Assembly: GCA_965221375.1 (NCBI GenBank)
Contig: OZ244883.1
Location: 1,426,001-1,490,000, forward strand
Length of the DNA: 64,000 bases
Reading direction: 5' to 3'
DNA from: Poriferisulfidus sp965221375
Lineage (GTDB): Bacteria > Pseudomonadota > Gammaproteobacteria > Poriferisulfidales > Poriferisulfidaceae
Shown here piece after piece: positions 24,691-31,496 of the stretch. The notes under the pieces were generated by a model. That model did not search any database, was not told the origin of the DNA, and saw only the letters and a program-made list of their open reading frames with translations. Every line of letters begins with the position of its first letter. Within the stretch, counting starts at the first letter, position 1. Position numbers and translations under genes: made by a program.

Positions 24691-25728
24691 ATGGCTTCTT
24701 CCGCTCGTGTCCTTGGCATTGAAACATCCTGCGATGAGACGGGAATCGCGGTCTGGGATCATCAGCGGGGCCTGCTCGCGCATCGGCTGTACAGCCAAGT
24801 CAAGACACATCAACCCTATGGCGGTGTTGTCCCCGAACTGGCCTCGCGCGATCATGTAAGGCGCCTGCCGCAATTGACAATGGAAGCGCTTCAGGAAGCT
24901 GATTGCACTCCCCAAGACCTGGATGCCATCGCCTACACCGCCGGGCCGGGGCTGATTGGCGCACTCATGGCCGGCTCCGCCTTTGCTTGTGCGATGGCGT
25001 ATGCAACAGGCCGTCCGGCGCTTCCCATTCACCACATGGAAGCCCATCTGCTCGCGCCTCTCATGGGCGACCCGGACCTGGCACCGCCCTTTGTCGCGCT
25101 ACTGGTCTCGGGAGGACACACATTGCTGGTGCGGGTTGATCGCATCGGCACCTATGTCAACCTCGGTCAAAGCATTGATGATGCGGTCGGCGAAGCTTTC
25201 GATAAAACCGCGCGTATCCTGGGACTGCCTTATCCGGGTGGGCCGGCCTTGGCTCAGTTGGCTGAAAACGGCGATCCTCAGCGTTTCGATTTTCCTCGGC
25301 CCATGACGGACCGAGATGACTGCGACATGAGTTTCAGCGGTCTAAAGACGCATGCCCGTCGCATCGCGGAACAATATCCGGACGATCCAAAAGCGGCGGC
25401 AGATATTGCGGCCGGTTTTCAAGAAGCCGTGGTCGATGTGCTGGTTGCCAAAGCACAACAAGCCCTTGCCGTCAGTGACTTGAATGATCTCATCGTTGCC
25501 GGCGGCGTGGGAGCCAATCGACGTCTGCGTGAACGCCTCGCACAGGCTTTGGCTGATCGAGGCCAGAAAGTCCGTTGGCCTCCGCCGGAATACTGCACCG
25601 ATAACGGTGCCATGATCGCTTATGCAGGCGCTTTGCGTCTTGCAGATGCAAAAACACCCGGCGATGGGCGCATCAACAACCGCGCCCGTTGGCCACTATC
25701 GGAACTCAGTCCCCCCGGCTCCACTTAA
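24691..25728 (+). CDS. tsaD: tRNA N6-adenosine threonylcarbamoyltransferase TsaD
   Basis: Catalytic subunit for t6A37 in tRNAs reading ANN codons; works with TsaB, TsaC and TsaE. 345 residues from ATG 24691 (MASSARVLGIETSCDETG). The metal-binding HHMEAH (about 112-117), ASKHA nucleotide motifs (LVSGGHTLLV, DDAVGEAFDK, VAGGVGANRRLR) and the C-terminal CTDNGAMIAYAG are intact. A GTG 12 nt upstream is an alternative start. Divergent from rpmB; convergent with a thioredoxin-like gene, whose stop overlaps its last codons by 23 nt. Confidence 0.96.
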   Translation: MASSARVLGIETSCDETGIAVWDHQRGLLAHRLYSQVKTHQPYGGVVPELASRDHVRRLPQLTMEALQEADCTPQDLDAIAYTAGPGLIGALMAGSAFACAMAYATGRPALPIHHMEAHLLAPLMGDPDLAPPFVALLVSGGHTLLVRVDRIGTYVNLGQSIDDAVGEAFDKTARILGLPYPGGPALAQLAENGDPQRFDFPRPMTDRDDCDMSFSGLKTHARRIAEQYPDDPKAAADIAAGFQEAVVDVLVAKAQQALAVSDLNDLIVAGGVGANRRLRERLAQALADRGQKVRWPPPEYCTDNGAMIAYAGALRLADAKTPGDGRINNRARWPLSELSPPGST

Positions 25729-26263
25729 TCGAGCAACCCATACTGGGCGTCTGCTCTTGCGGACCGGCGCCGGTCTGCGCAACTTGTCGCATCGCTTCAA
25801 ACAGCTCGCGCGGCGCATTGGGCTGCGCGTGCATGCCGCTGGCATCCAGCCGACCCCGATACTGCAGTTTCAGATCTGCGTTGTAGCCGAAAAAGTCCGG
25901 CGTGCACACCGCTCCGTAAGCCCGTGCAATTTCCTGTGTTTCATCCAGCAAATACGGAAAAGGAAATTCATAGTGCTGGGCGACTTGCACCATGTTGTCG
26001 AACGAATCCTCCGCATAGTCGGTCGGATCGTTGGACATGATGGCGACCGAAGCGATGCCATATTCCCGCAGTTCCCGCGTATCGCGCACGATGCGCTCCC
26101 GCACCGCTTTCACATACGGGCAATGATTGCAGATGAACATCACCAAGGTGCCGTTTTCGCCACGGCATTCCTGTAACGACCATGTGCGATCGTCCGTGCC
26201 CGGCAAATTGAAAACCGGGGCCTCTCGGCCGAATTCGCAAACCGGAGTATGTACGAGGCTTAT
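25706..26263 (-). CDS. Thioredoxin-like (AhpC/TSA-type) protein, apparent AUA start
   Basis: 185 residues of a thioredoxin-fold family: APVFNLPGTDDRTWSL, then VMFICNHCPYVKAV with the CNHC redox pair, then VAIMSNDPTDYAEDSFDNM and the invariant end PSMGCSIKW. Homologues begin with a short M-x-L-x-HTP leader. Here the codon at that place is ATA (26263-26261), preceded by AAGGA at a 9-nt spacing and overlapping the TAA stop of the aldolase gene as ATAA. No ATG, GTG or TTG suits the N-terminus; the only upstream in-frame ATG (26416) lies deep inside the aldolase gene. It may start at AUA or be translationally impaired. Substrate unknown. Confidence 0.8.
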   Translation of the reverse strand: MSLVHTPVCEFGREAPVFNLPGTDDRTWSLQECRGENGTLVMFICNHCPYVKAVRERIVRDTRELREYGIASVAIMSNDPTDYAEDSFDNMVQVAQHYEFPFPYLLDETQEIARAYGAVCTPDFFGYNADLKLQYRGRLDASGMHAQPNAPRELFEAMRQVAQTGAGPQEQTPSMGCSIKWSRGD

Positions 26264-27027
26264 GGGCGAAGTTCCTTCAAGGCGTTGGTGGCTGCGTTCG
26301 ACAGATACATTGCATCCACGCCCACACAGACCAGCGTAAAACCCATGTCGACATATCGCTGCACCGTCTGCGGCGCAATCCCGAAAATTCCGGGGACCTT
26401 GCCGGCTTCCCGACAAGCCTCCAAGGTAACCACCAGGCTTTCTTGAATTCTGGGGTCGTCGACTTGCCCCGGAATGCCCATACTCATGGACAAGTCATAA
26501 GGGCCGACAAACAAAGAATCTACGCCCTCCACCGCCGCAAGCGTACGAACGTCGCGCACTGCATCCACATGCTCGATCTGGATTACCGTCACCAAATGAT
26601 CGTTGGCCTGTGCCAAATAATCATGAAACTTCACCCCATAACGCTGCGCTCGTGCAATCCCCACGCCACGTTCTCCCTGTGGGGGGTATTTGGCGTAATT
26701 CACCACCATCTTCGCCTGTTCAACCGTATTGACCTCAGGCACGATAATGCCGGAGGCTCCTACATCGAGCATTTTTTCAATCCAGCATTCCTCATGCACC
26801 GGAATACGCACCAGACACGGCATCTGGGTACCCGCCGCCTGCATCAAAGATTCCACCGCCAGCGGCCCATAAGCGCCATGCTCGGCATCGATAAACAACC
26901 AGTCAAAACCCACATCCGTGATGATTTCCACAACCTGCGGACTATTCAAACTGATCATCGTGCCGATTAGAACTTTACCGTCATAAAGTTGCTTGCGAAG
27001 TCCGTTTTCAAAAGCCATCTGTGCCAT
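26260..27027 (-). CDS. HpcH/HpaI-family class II aldolase
   Basis: Metal-dependent pyruvate-type aldolase of 255 residues, related to 4-hydroxy-2-oxoheptanedioate aldolase and 2-keto-3-deoxy-L-rhamnonate aldolase. TIM-barrel signatures: DWLFIDAEHGAYG (about 42-54), the metal ligands in QIEHVDAV (Glu) and GPYDLSMSMG (Asp), and RGVGIARAQRYG. The exact aldehyde is unknown. It lies between rpiA (2-nt gap) and the thioredoxin-like gene (ATAA overlap), so the three probably form one operon. Confidence 0.88.
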   Translation of the reverse strand: MAQMAFENGLRKQLYDGKVLIGTMISLNSPQVVEIITDVGFDWLFIDAEHGAYGPLAVESLMQAAGTQMPCLVRIPVHEECWIEKMLDVGASGIIVPEVNTVEQAKMVVNYAKYPPQGERGVGIARAQRYGVKFHDYLAQANDHLVTVIQIEHVDAVRDVRTLAAVEGVDSLFVGPYDLSMSMGIPGQVDDPRIQESLVVTLEACREAGKVPGIFGIAPQTVQRYVDMGFTLVCVGVDAMYLSNAATNALKELRP

Positions 27028-27029
27028 GA

Positions 27030-27683
27030 TTATTTCAACTCCTCAACACCCGTTTCAGAACCTACCAGCAACACGTCTGCCCCGCGCCGGGCGAACAGTC
27101 CCACGGTAACCACGCCGGGAATCTGATTAAGTGTCTCTTCAGTATCGACGGGATTCATTATACGTAGATTGTGTACGTCCAAAATGACATTCCCGTGGTC
27201 CGTTACAAAATCCTCACGCCACTCCGGCATTCCTCCCTGCTGCACCAAAACACGTGCCACCATCGACCGCGCCATCGGAATCACTTCCACGGGTAACGGG
27301 AAAGCTCCCAAATAATCCACTACTTTTGTATCGTCCACTATGCACACGAATGTTTCGCTGCACTGGGCAATGATTTTTTCACCGGTCAATGCCCCTCCAC
27401 CGCCTTTAATCAGGCTACGGTGCCGGGTTGCTTCATCCGCACCGTCGACATACAAACGTAAGGGACCAGCTGCATTGAGGTCGACGACGCGAATGCCGAT
27501 TTCTTGCAAACGCGCGGTGCTTGCGTGCGACGAAGAAACCGCCGCATCAATTTTGCCTTTGACGGACGCGAGCGCGTCGATGAAAAAATTGACTGTGGAG
27601 CCGGTGCCTACACCCAGCACTTCGCCCGGTTGAATATAGTCAAGAGCCGCCTCGCCCGCCTGCTTTTTTTTGGAGTCGCTCAT
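27030..27683 (-). CDS. rpiA: Ribose-5-phosphate isomerase A
   Basis: Interconverts ribose-5-phosphate and ribulose-5-phosphate. 217 residues, full length. Key motifs: GVGTGSTVNFFIDAL (about 20-34), DGADEATRHRSLIKGGGGALTGEKI (about 80-104), and EVIPMARSMVARVL. First gene of an operon with the HpcH aldolase. Confidence 0.97.
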   Translation of the reverse strand: MSDSKKKQAGEAALDYIQPGEVLGVGTGSTVNFFIDALASVKGKIDAAVSSSHASTARLQEIGIRVVDLNAAGPLRLYVDGADEATRHRSLIKGGGGALTGEKIIAQCSETFVCIVDDTKVVDYLGAFPLPVEVIPMARSMVARVLVQQGGMPEWREDFVTDHGNVILDVHNLRIMNPVDTEETLNQIPGVVTVGLFARRGADVLLVGSETGVEELK

Positions 27684-27732
27684 GCCAGCCGCCTATAATG
27701 GCTTGCAGTTTACCGCATGGCTCAAGCGCTTT

Positions 27733-27969
27733 ATGCCCTACTTTGTTTTCCAGGTTGAAGGCGACAACCCCACTACTCGAAAGTTGTCCTGCCTGAGTTC
27801 ATTCGATGCTTATCGGGATGCCCGAAGTCTGGCTCGCGAGGAGCGACGCAAACAGCCGGACCTGGAACCTCAGGCGGTGCGTGTCGTTTTTGCTGAAACC
27901 GAAGAACTGGCAGAAGCCCTGCTACGACAGCCGCGCGAGGCACCTATTTTGAAGGAGTGGGAAAAATAG
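27733..27969 (+). CDS. Small hypothetical protein, 78 aa
   Basis: Starting at ATG 27733 (MPYFVFQVEGDNPTTRKLSC) the protein has a short beta strand followed by a long charged helix (YRDARSLAREERRKQ, TEELAEALLRQPREAPILKEWEK). I do not recognise a named family. An upstream in-frame ATG at 27670 overlaps rpiA and adds sequence of unlikely composition. It precedes another unknown gene by 18 nt and the two look like an operon. Confidence 0.65.
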   Translation: MPYFVFQVEGDNPTTRKLSCLSSFDAYRDARSLAREERRKQPDLEPQAVRVVFAETEELAEALLRQPREAPILKEWEK

Positions 27970-27987
27970 CCCCGTCACTGACCCTGC

Positions 27988-28428
27988 ATGGACGAACGGG
28001 AATATCGGGAGACTTACCACGCGCTGAACGAGCAGCGCTGTCATTTCGAAAAGGCGATTAACGCACGCAGTTGCGCCTGCCGCCACATGCATCGCTTCAA
28101 TCTGGCCGACCGCGAAGGCGTGCAGTGCCTGAACGCCTCGGCCCATCGGTATTGTCACCAATGGCTTCAGCAATTGCGGGAAGCCTCGCGTTTCGCCCTC
28201 GCACAAACCACCCACGCGCAAGCCCTGCCCCATCGATTGGAAGCCAAACTACAGGCAGGCGGTTTACTGGGCTTGGCGGATTTGTTGAATCATTCTGACG
28301 ATACCCAGGATATTGCCGCTCTACTGGAACAAGCACTTGGACAATATGGCGATGTGGGGAATATCCCACTGCCGGACGTGGTTGATGCGGTGGTTGCGTA
28401 CGAACCGCGACGTCGGAAACAGCGGTGA
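27988..28428 (+). CDS. Hypothetical protein with a cysteine/histidine cluster, 146 aa
   Basis: No named family recognised. The first 60 residues hold five cysteines and several histidines in the order C18, C29-A-C31-RHMHRF, C47 and C56 (positions approximate), compatible with a Zn or Fe-S site. The rest is helical (HQWLQQLREASRF, LGLADLLNHSDDTQDIAALLEQAL). No signal peptide. It is the last gene before the accessory island at 28.4 kb and is probably co-transcribed with the 78-aa gene upstream. Confidence 0.65.
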   Translation: MDEREYRETYHALNEQRCHFEKAINARSCACRHMHRFNLADREGVQCLNASAHRYCHQWLQQLREASRFALAQTTHAQALPHRLEAKLQAGGLLGLADLLNHSDDTQDIAALLEQALGQYGDVGNIPLPDVVDAVVAYEPRRRKQR

Positions 28429-28454
28429 TTCGCTGAAACTTGACTGTAGTCTGG

Positions 28455-28919
28455 TGGGATGGCCCTACTTTTTTGGACAGTTTGAAGGCGAAATCAAGGT
28501 GTACTCAGTTGATATGATTTCTAGGGGACCATACTCCTCGAACAGCAAACTCCACCGCGCGCGACTCAACGACCCAGTCCTCGCAGAAAAAAATCCCGTT
28601 CAACCGTCAGTTTGTCAATCTCCGCATGAAGGTCTTGAATCATCTTCGCGGAATCCGATGTGGCCTTTCCCACAGGTGCCACGAAAACTTCCTCGAGGCC
28701 CTTGACCGCCTGTCGTTTCCAAGCCCTCACCTGATTCGGATGCACTTCATGCCGCGACGCGATTGCCTGAATCGTGTCTCGCTCGCGCAACGCCTCAAGC
28801 ACTACCCGCTTCTTGAATTCCGCCGTGAACCGGCGTCTCTTTCTGGCCATGTCTGATGACTCCCTAAGCCCTTGGAGGACACTATAACGACCTGTCCGAA
28901 AAAGTTAGGACCACCTCAG
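28455..28919. mobile_element. IS3-family element remnant (orfA only, internally deleted)
   Basis: An OrfA transposase gene on the minus strand is bracketed by imperfect inverted ends: near 28460 TGGCCCTACTTTTTTGGACA and near 28913, on the opposite strand, TGGTCCTAACTTTTTCGGAC. They agree at most positions with one indel. The orfB integrase is missing, so the element is a short deletion derivative that could move only with help from a full copy. No clear target duplication is visible at the borders, and exact ends are uncertain by several bases. Confidence 0.75.
28566..28850 (-). CDS. IS3-family transposase OrfA
   Basis: 94 residues: MARKRRRFTAEFKKRVVLEAL starts the helix-turn-helix DNA-binding region, followed by IQAIASRHEVHPNQVRAWKRQA and a C-terminal leucine-zipper-like helix (IQDLHAEIDKLTVERDFFLRGLGR). 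In complete IS3 elements, orfB with the DDE integrase follows after a -1 frameshift; here the sequence beyond the stop does not encode it. OrfA alone can bind the ends and may repress related elements but cannot transpose. Confidence 0.85.
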   Translation of the reverse strand: MARKRRRFTAEFKKRVVLEALRERDTIQAIASRHEVHPNQVRAWKRQAVKGLEEVFVAPVGKATSDSAKMIQDLHAEIDKLTVERDFFLRGLGR

Positions 28920-28936
28920 AACCGCTTTGCTTATGT

Positions 28937-29548
28937 TTAAGGTGCGATACCAACTAGCACAAGAGGAACAGCGGGACTGTTGCGGCCTTGGCGAATAAGA
29001 TTAAGCAAATCACGCTCGTAATAAGGCACACCCGATGACATATTTTTCTCCAATTCTTTCATCGGTAATATCTCAATACCTACATCAATCATGCCGGATA
29101 CAAAAAAGGCCATGTGCTTGACAAACAGATCATGAGCTACAAATGCATACTTGCCAAACTGCACTTCCACCGCGACTCGTTCTTTTAGAAAATCCGTCTG
29201 ATTGTATGAAGGAATGGCTTTTAGTCCCGCAGCTTCTATAACCTCTTTCTGCTGGTCCGCCGCAAGTTTCAATATGTCACGCAATACATTAACATCCGAA
29301 GTTACCCAGAAAGGTTGCCGATTTTGTCGCCAACCCGTATTTTCAAGTTGATGTTTTAATGCTTTGTTCATATCCACCGGCGAATATAAAACCTTCCCTG
29401 GCCGCGTTTTTTCGCGCGAAACTTTTGTCAGACAAGATTTAGCGTCTACCGCGTGGATGGCCTGCTCAACCTCACGCCAAAGCTGTTCGCGATGAACCAA
29501 TAAATATTCTTTCCCGTTTAAATGAGAATATATTTCTATGATTCGCAC
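28937..29548 (-). CDS. Type II restriction endonuclease, BglII/BstYI-like
   Basis: 203 residues. The segment PSYNQTDFLKERVAVEVQFGKY (about 113-134) has Asn, then Asp, then Glu-x-Gln with the spacing of the BglII active site (N69, D84, E93, Q95), nine residues from Asp to Glu. BglII cuts AGATCT and BstYI cuts RGATCY, so a GATC-centred site is likely, though not provable here. It starts with GTG at 29548, inside the last 13 nt of the methyltransferase gene. AT-richer than the core genes, suggesting transfer. Confidence 0.8.
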   Translation of the reverse strand: MRIIEIYSHLNGKEYLLVHREQLWREVEQAIHAVDAKSCLTKVSREKTRPGKVLYSPVDMNKALKHQLENTGWRQNRQPFWVTSDVNVLRDILKLAADQQKEVIEAAGLKAIPSYNQTDFLKERVAVEVQFGKYAFVAHDLFVKHMAFFVSGMIDVGIEILPMKELEKNMSSGVPYYERDLLNLIRQGRNSPAVPLVLVGIAP

Positions 29549-30477
29549 TCGTGACCACCATTAGATTTTTTTGGATCATAGACGGGTTTCCCCATTGGGC
29601 GGGTTTTCAATGTGCCGTTTCGAAAAGCTTCTACACGCTGTTGCGCAATCTGAACATATTCTTTGACAATGTCACAACCATAGCCTTCACGCTCATGCAT
29701 AATTGCTGCAATGACAGAAGAACCAACCCCCATATAAGGATCCAATACAGAGTCTCCGCGATTCGTCAACGAAAGCACCAGTCTCTCAACCAATTCGACA
29801 GGAAATTGGCATGGATGCAGAGTTTTTTCGACGTGGTTGTTTTTGACATTTGGGAAAATCCATACATCGCTGGGATTTTTACCCCTAGGATTGCCCGACA
29901 AACGGCCTTTGTTGGGGCCCTTGAAATGTTTTTTCCCCGGATATTTTGCCGGCACCCGAACTGGGTCCAAGTTGAATATGTAGTCGTTCGTTTTTGTAAA
30001 CCAGTTGATTGTTTCGTAACGTCCAGAAAAGCGTTTTGAGCAATGCAGACCATGTTCAAAATGCCAGACAATACGATTTCTTAATTTCAGGCCGTGTTCT
30101 TTGAATAATGGGTACAGCACCACATCAAGTGGAGATATCTCGCCTTTGTTCACATGATTGCCTACCTGCCAACATAATGAGCCATTGGGTCGAAGCAGTC
30201 GCACACATTCTGAAATCACTTGTTTCTGACTTTCAATGTACGCTTCAAGCGATTGTTGTTTCTCATAGGACTTCCGCAAATTGTACGGAGGAGAAGTAAC
30301 GATTAACTGCATAGACTCGTCGGAAAGGTCCTGCATAAACTCCAAGTTATCCTGGCACTGAATAACAGCTTTTATGGAGTGATTTTCTTTTTTTCTGCTG
30401 GGCACGCCGCGGATATTGCGCGGCGGCATTTTTGTGAAATTTGGTGCAGAAGGCAGCACAAGATCGATTTGTGACAT
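29536..30477 (-). CDS. DNA methyltransferase of the BglII-like restriction-modification system
   Basis: 313 residues from ATG 30477 (MSQIDLVLPSAP), chosen for AGAGGAAG about 10 nt upstream. Catalytic motif IV is TSPPYNL (about 63-69), and the SAM-binding motif I DPYMGVGSS comes later (about 258), the order of beta-class amino-methyltransferases. TSPPY is most common in N4-cytosine enzymes, as in M.BglII, but N6-adenine remains possible. It would protect host DNA against the endonuclease encoded by the overlapping downstream gene. Confidence 0.88.
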   Translation of the reverse strand: MSQIDLVLPSAPNFTKMPPRNIRGVPSRKKENHSIKAVIQCQDNLEFMQDLSDESMQLIVTSPPYNLRKSYEKQQSLEAYIESQKQVISECVRLLRPNGSLCWQVGNHVNKGEISPLDVVLYPLFKEHGLKLRNRIVWHFEHGLHCSKRFSGRYETINWFTKTNDYIFNLDPVRVPAKYPGKKHFKGPNKGRLSGNPRGKNPSDVWIFPNVKNNHVEKTLHPCQFPVELVERLVLSLTNRGDSVLDPYMGVGSSVIAAIMHEREGYGCDIVKEYVQIAQQRVEAFRNGTLKTRPMGKPVYDPKKSNGGHECES

Positions 30478-30617
30478 GTGTAGTCGCGCTTCCTCTGGCA
30501 AATTCGTCTGTGATGTTAAGATTTTATGCTATATCGAAATGCGCACCCGATATTTTTTGTTTGCGAAACTTAAATGATCTTGATTTTCATATTTTTATCA
30601 AAAAACACCTCAGTACG

Positions 30618-30725
30618 TTGCTAAGTCATTAAATGCCGACAAATATCCGAAACCTGTGACGGCAGAGTTGATAACTCTGTCGAATCATTCCCATGGTATT
30701 CAAGTTACAGAACCATACCGACGAA
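30618..30725 (-). pseudogene. Decayed copy of the 3' end of cbbO/norD
   Basis: On the minus strand the end of this stretch reads LPSQVSDICRHLMT then stop, against LPSQVSDIYRRLTT at the end of the intact gene at 31497. The first 48 bases of the two copies match at 40 positions. Further upstream the similarity continues with indels and in-frame stops. It contains a 17-nt inverted repeat (CAGAGTT-GAT-AACTCTG, 30663-30679) that has no counterpart in the intact gene. With the intact end it brackets the abiEi gene as a direct repeat. This 300-bp stretch between the methyltransferase and abiEi holds no other gene. Confidence 0.8.
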
Positions 30726-30768
30726 GTGCCTCTAAAGAACAGATATCTATCTTGATATTTTTGTTTTA

Positions 30769-30791
30769 TATAATCGTAGTATGACTACGAT
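30769..30791 (+). promoter_or_regulatory. -10 box and palindromic operator over the abiEi start codon
   Basis: TATAAT at 30769-30774 is a perfect -10; the expected start of transcription, 7 nt later, falls on the A of the ATG at 30781. A perfect inverted repeat, ATCGTAGT (30773-30780) and ACTACGAT (30784-30791), is centred on the ATG. No Shine-Dalgarno is present, so the mRNA would be leaderless. A dimeric regulator bound here would block both RNA polymerase and translation initiation; AbiEi proteins are known to autorepress through inverted repeats. Confidence 0.6.
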
Positions 30792-31467
30792 AAAAAGAAA
30801 TAAATTATATAACCTCTACACGAGGAACGCATCAGGGATACCGCTGACAGCAAGGGACCTTGCCTCTCTTGGAATATCGGCTGATCTTGCCGTCTACTAT
30901 GCCCGAGCGGGCTGGCTTACACGGCTTGCACGCGGAGTCTATTGTCGCCCCAATGACCCACTAGCTCTATATCCCAGTCTGGCACTGCTTCAGAGAAACT
31001 TCGCAGGACTCCATGTCGGCGGTAAGTCGGCACTCGACTGGAATGGCATACGTCACCATGTCCGAGCACGGCCTACCCTCCAGCTGTATGGGTGGGAATC
31101 AGGGCGTCTTCCGGAATGGTTTACGGACCGGTTCCCCTCAGAATATCGCCGCAAGCGGATATTTAAGGAAAAAGCCCAAACTCTGCTTCATGTCCGACCT
31201 TACGAGAATCGCAAGGAGGCTCCGCTTGTTTCAGCACCCGAACGTGCCCTATTGGAAATGCTAAGCGAGGTTGGAACAAGGCAGCCACTGCAGGAAGCGC
31301 GCGAACTTATGGAGAGCACCTACAACCTGAGAGCCGATGTGCTGCAGGACCTGCTCAAACATTGCATCAGTGTCAAGACCGTACGTTTTTGCCTGACTCT
31401 CGGCCGCAAACTCTCCCTACCTTGGGTAGAAAGCCTTGATCCAGCTCAGTTGCCGATAGGGAAGTAA
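30781..31467 (+). CDS. AbiEi-type antitoxin/transcriptional regulator, orphan
   Basis: 228 residues. The N-terminal winged-helix region (LTARDLASLGISADLAVYYARAGWLTRLARGVYC, about 22-56) and the following body (GLHVGGKSALDWNGIRHHV, SAPERALLEMLSEV) match the AbiEi family, the antitoxin half of type IV AbiE systems that normally represses its own operon. The AbiEii nucleotidyltransferase toxin that should follow is absent: the next gene is cbbO on the other strand. AT-richer upstream sequence and flanking copies of the cbbO 3' end indicate acquisition. Confidence 0.85.
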   Translation: MTTIKRNKLYNLYTRNASGIPLTARDLASLGISADLAVYYARAGWLTRLARGVYCRPNDPLALYPSLALLQRNFAGLHVGGKSALDWNGIRHHVRARPTLQLYGWESGRLPEWFTDRFPSEYRRKRIFKEKAQTLLHVRPYENRKEAPLVSAPERALLEMLSEVGTRQPLQEARELMESTYNLRADVLQDLLKHCISVKTVRFCLTLGRKLSLPWVESLDPAQLPIGK

Positions 31468-31496
31468 CTACCCCTACTCTCGAATTCTGCCACTTG

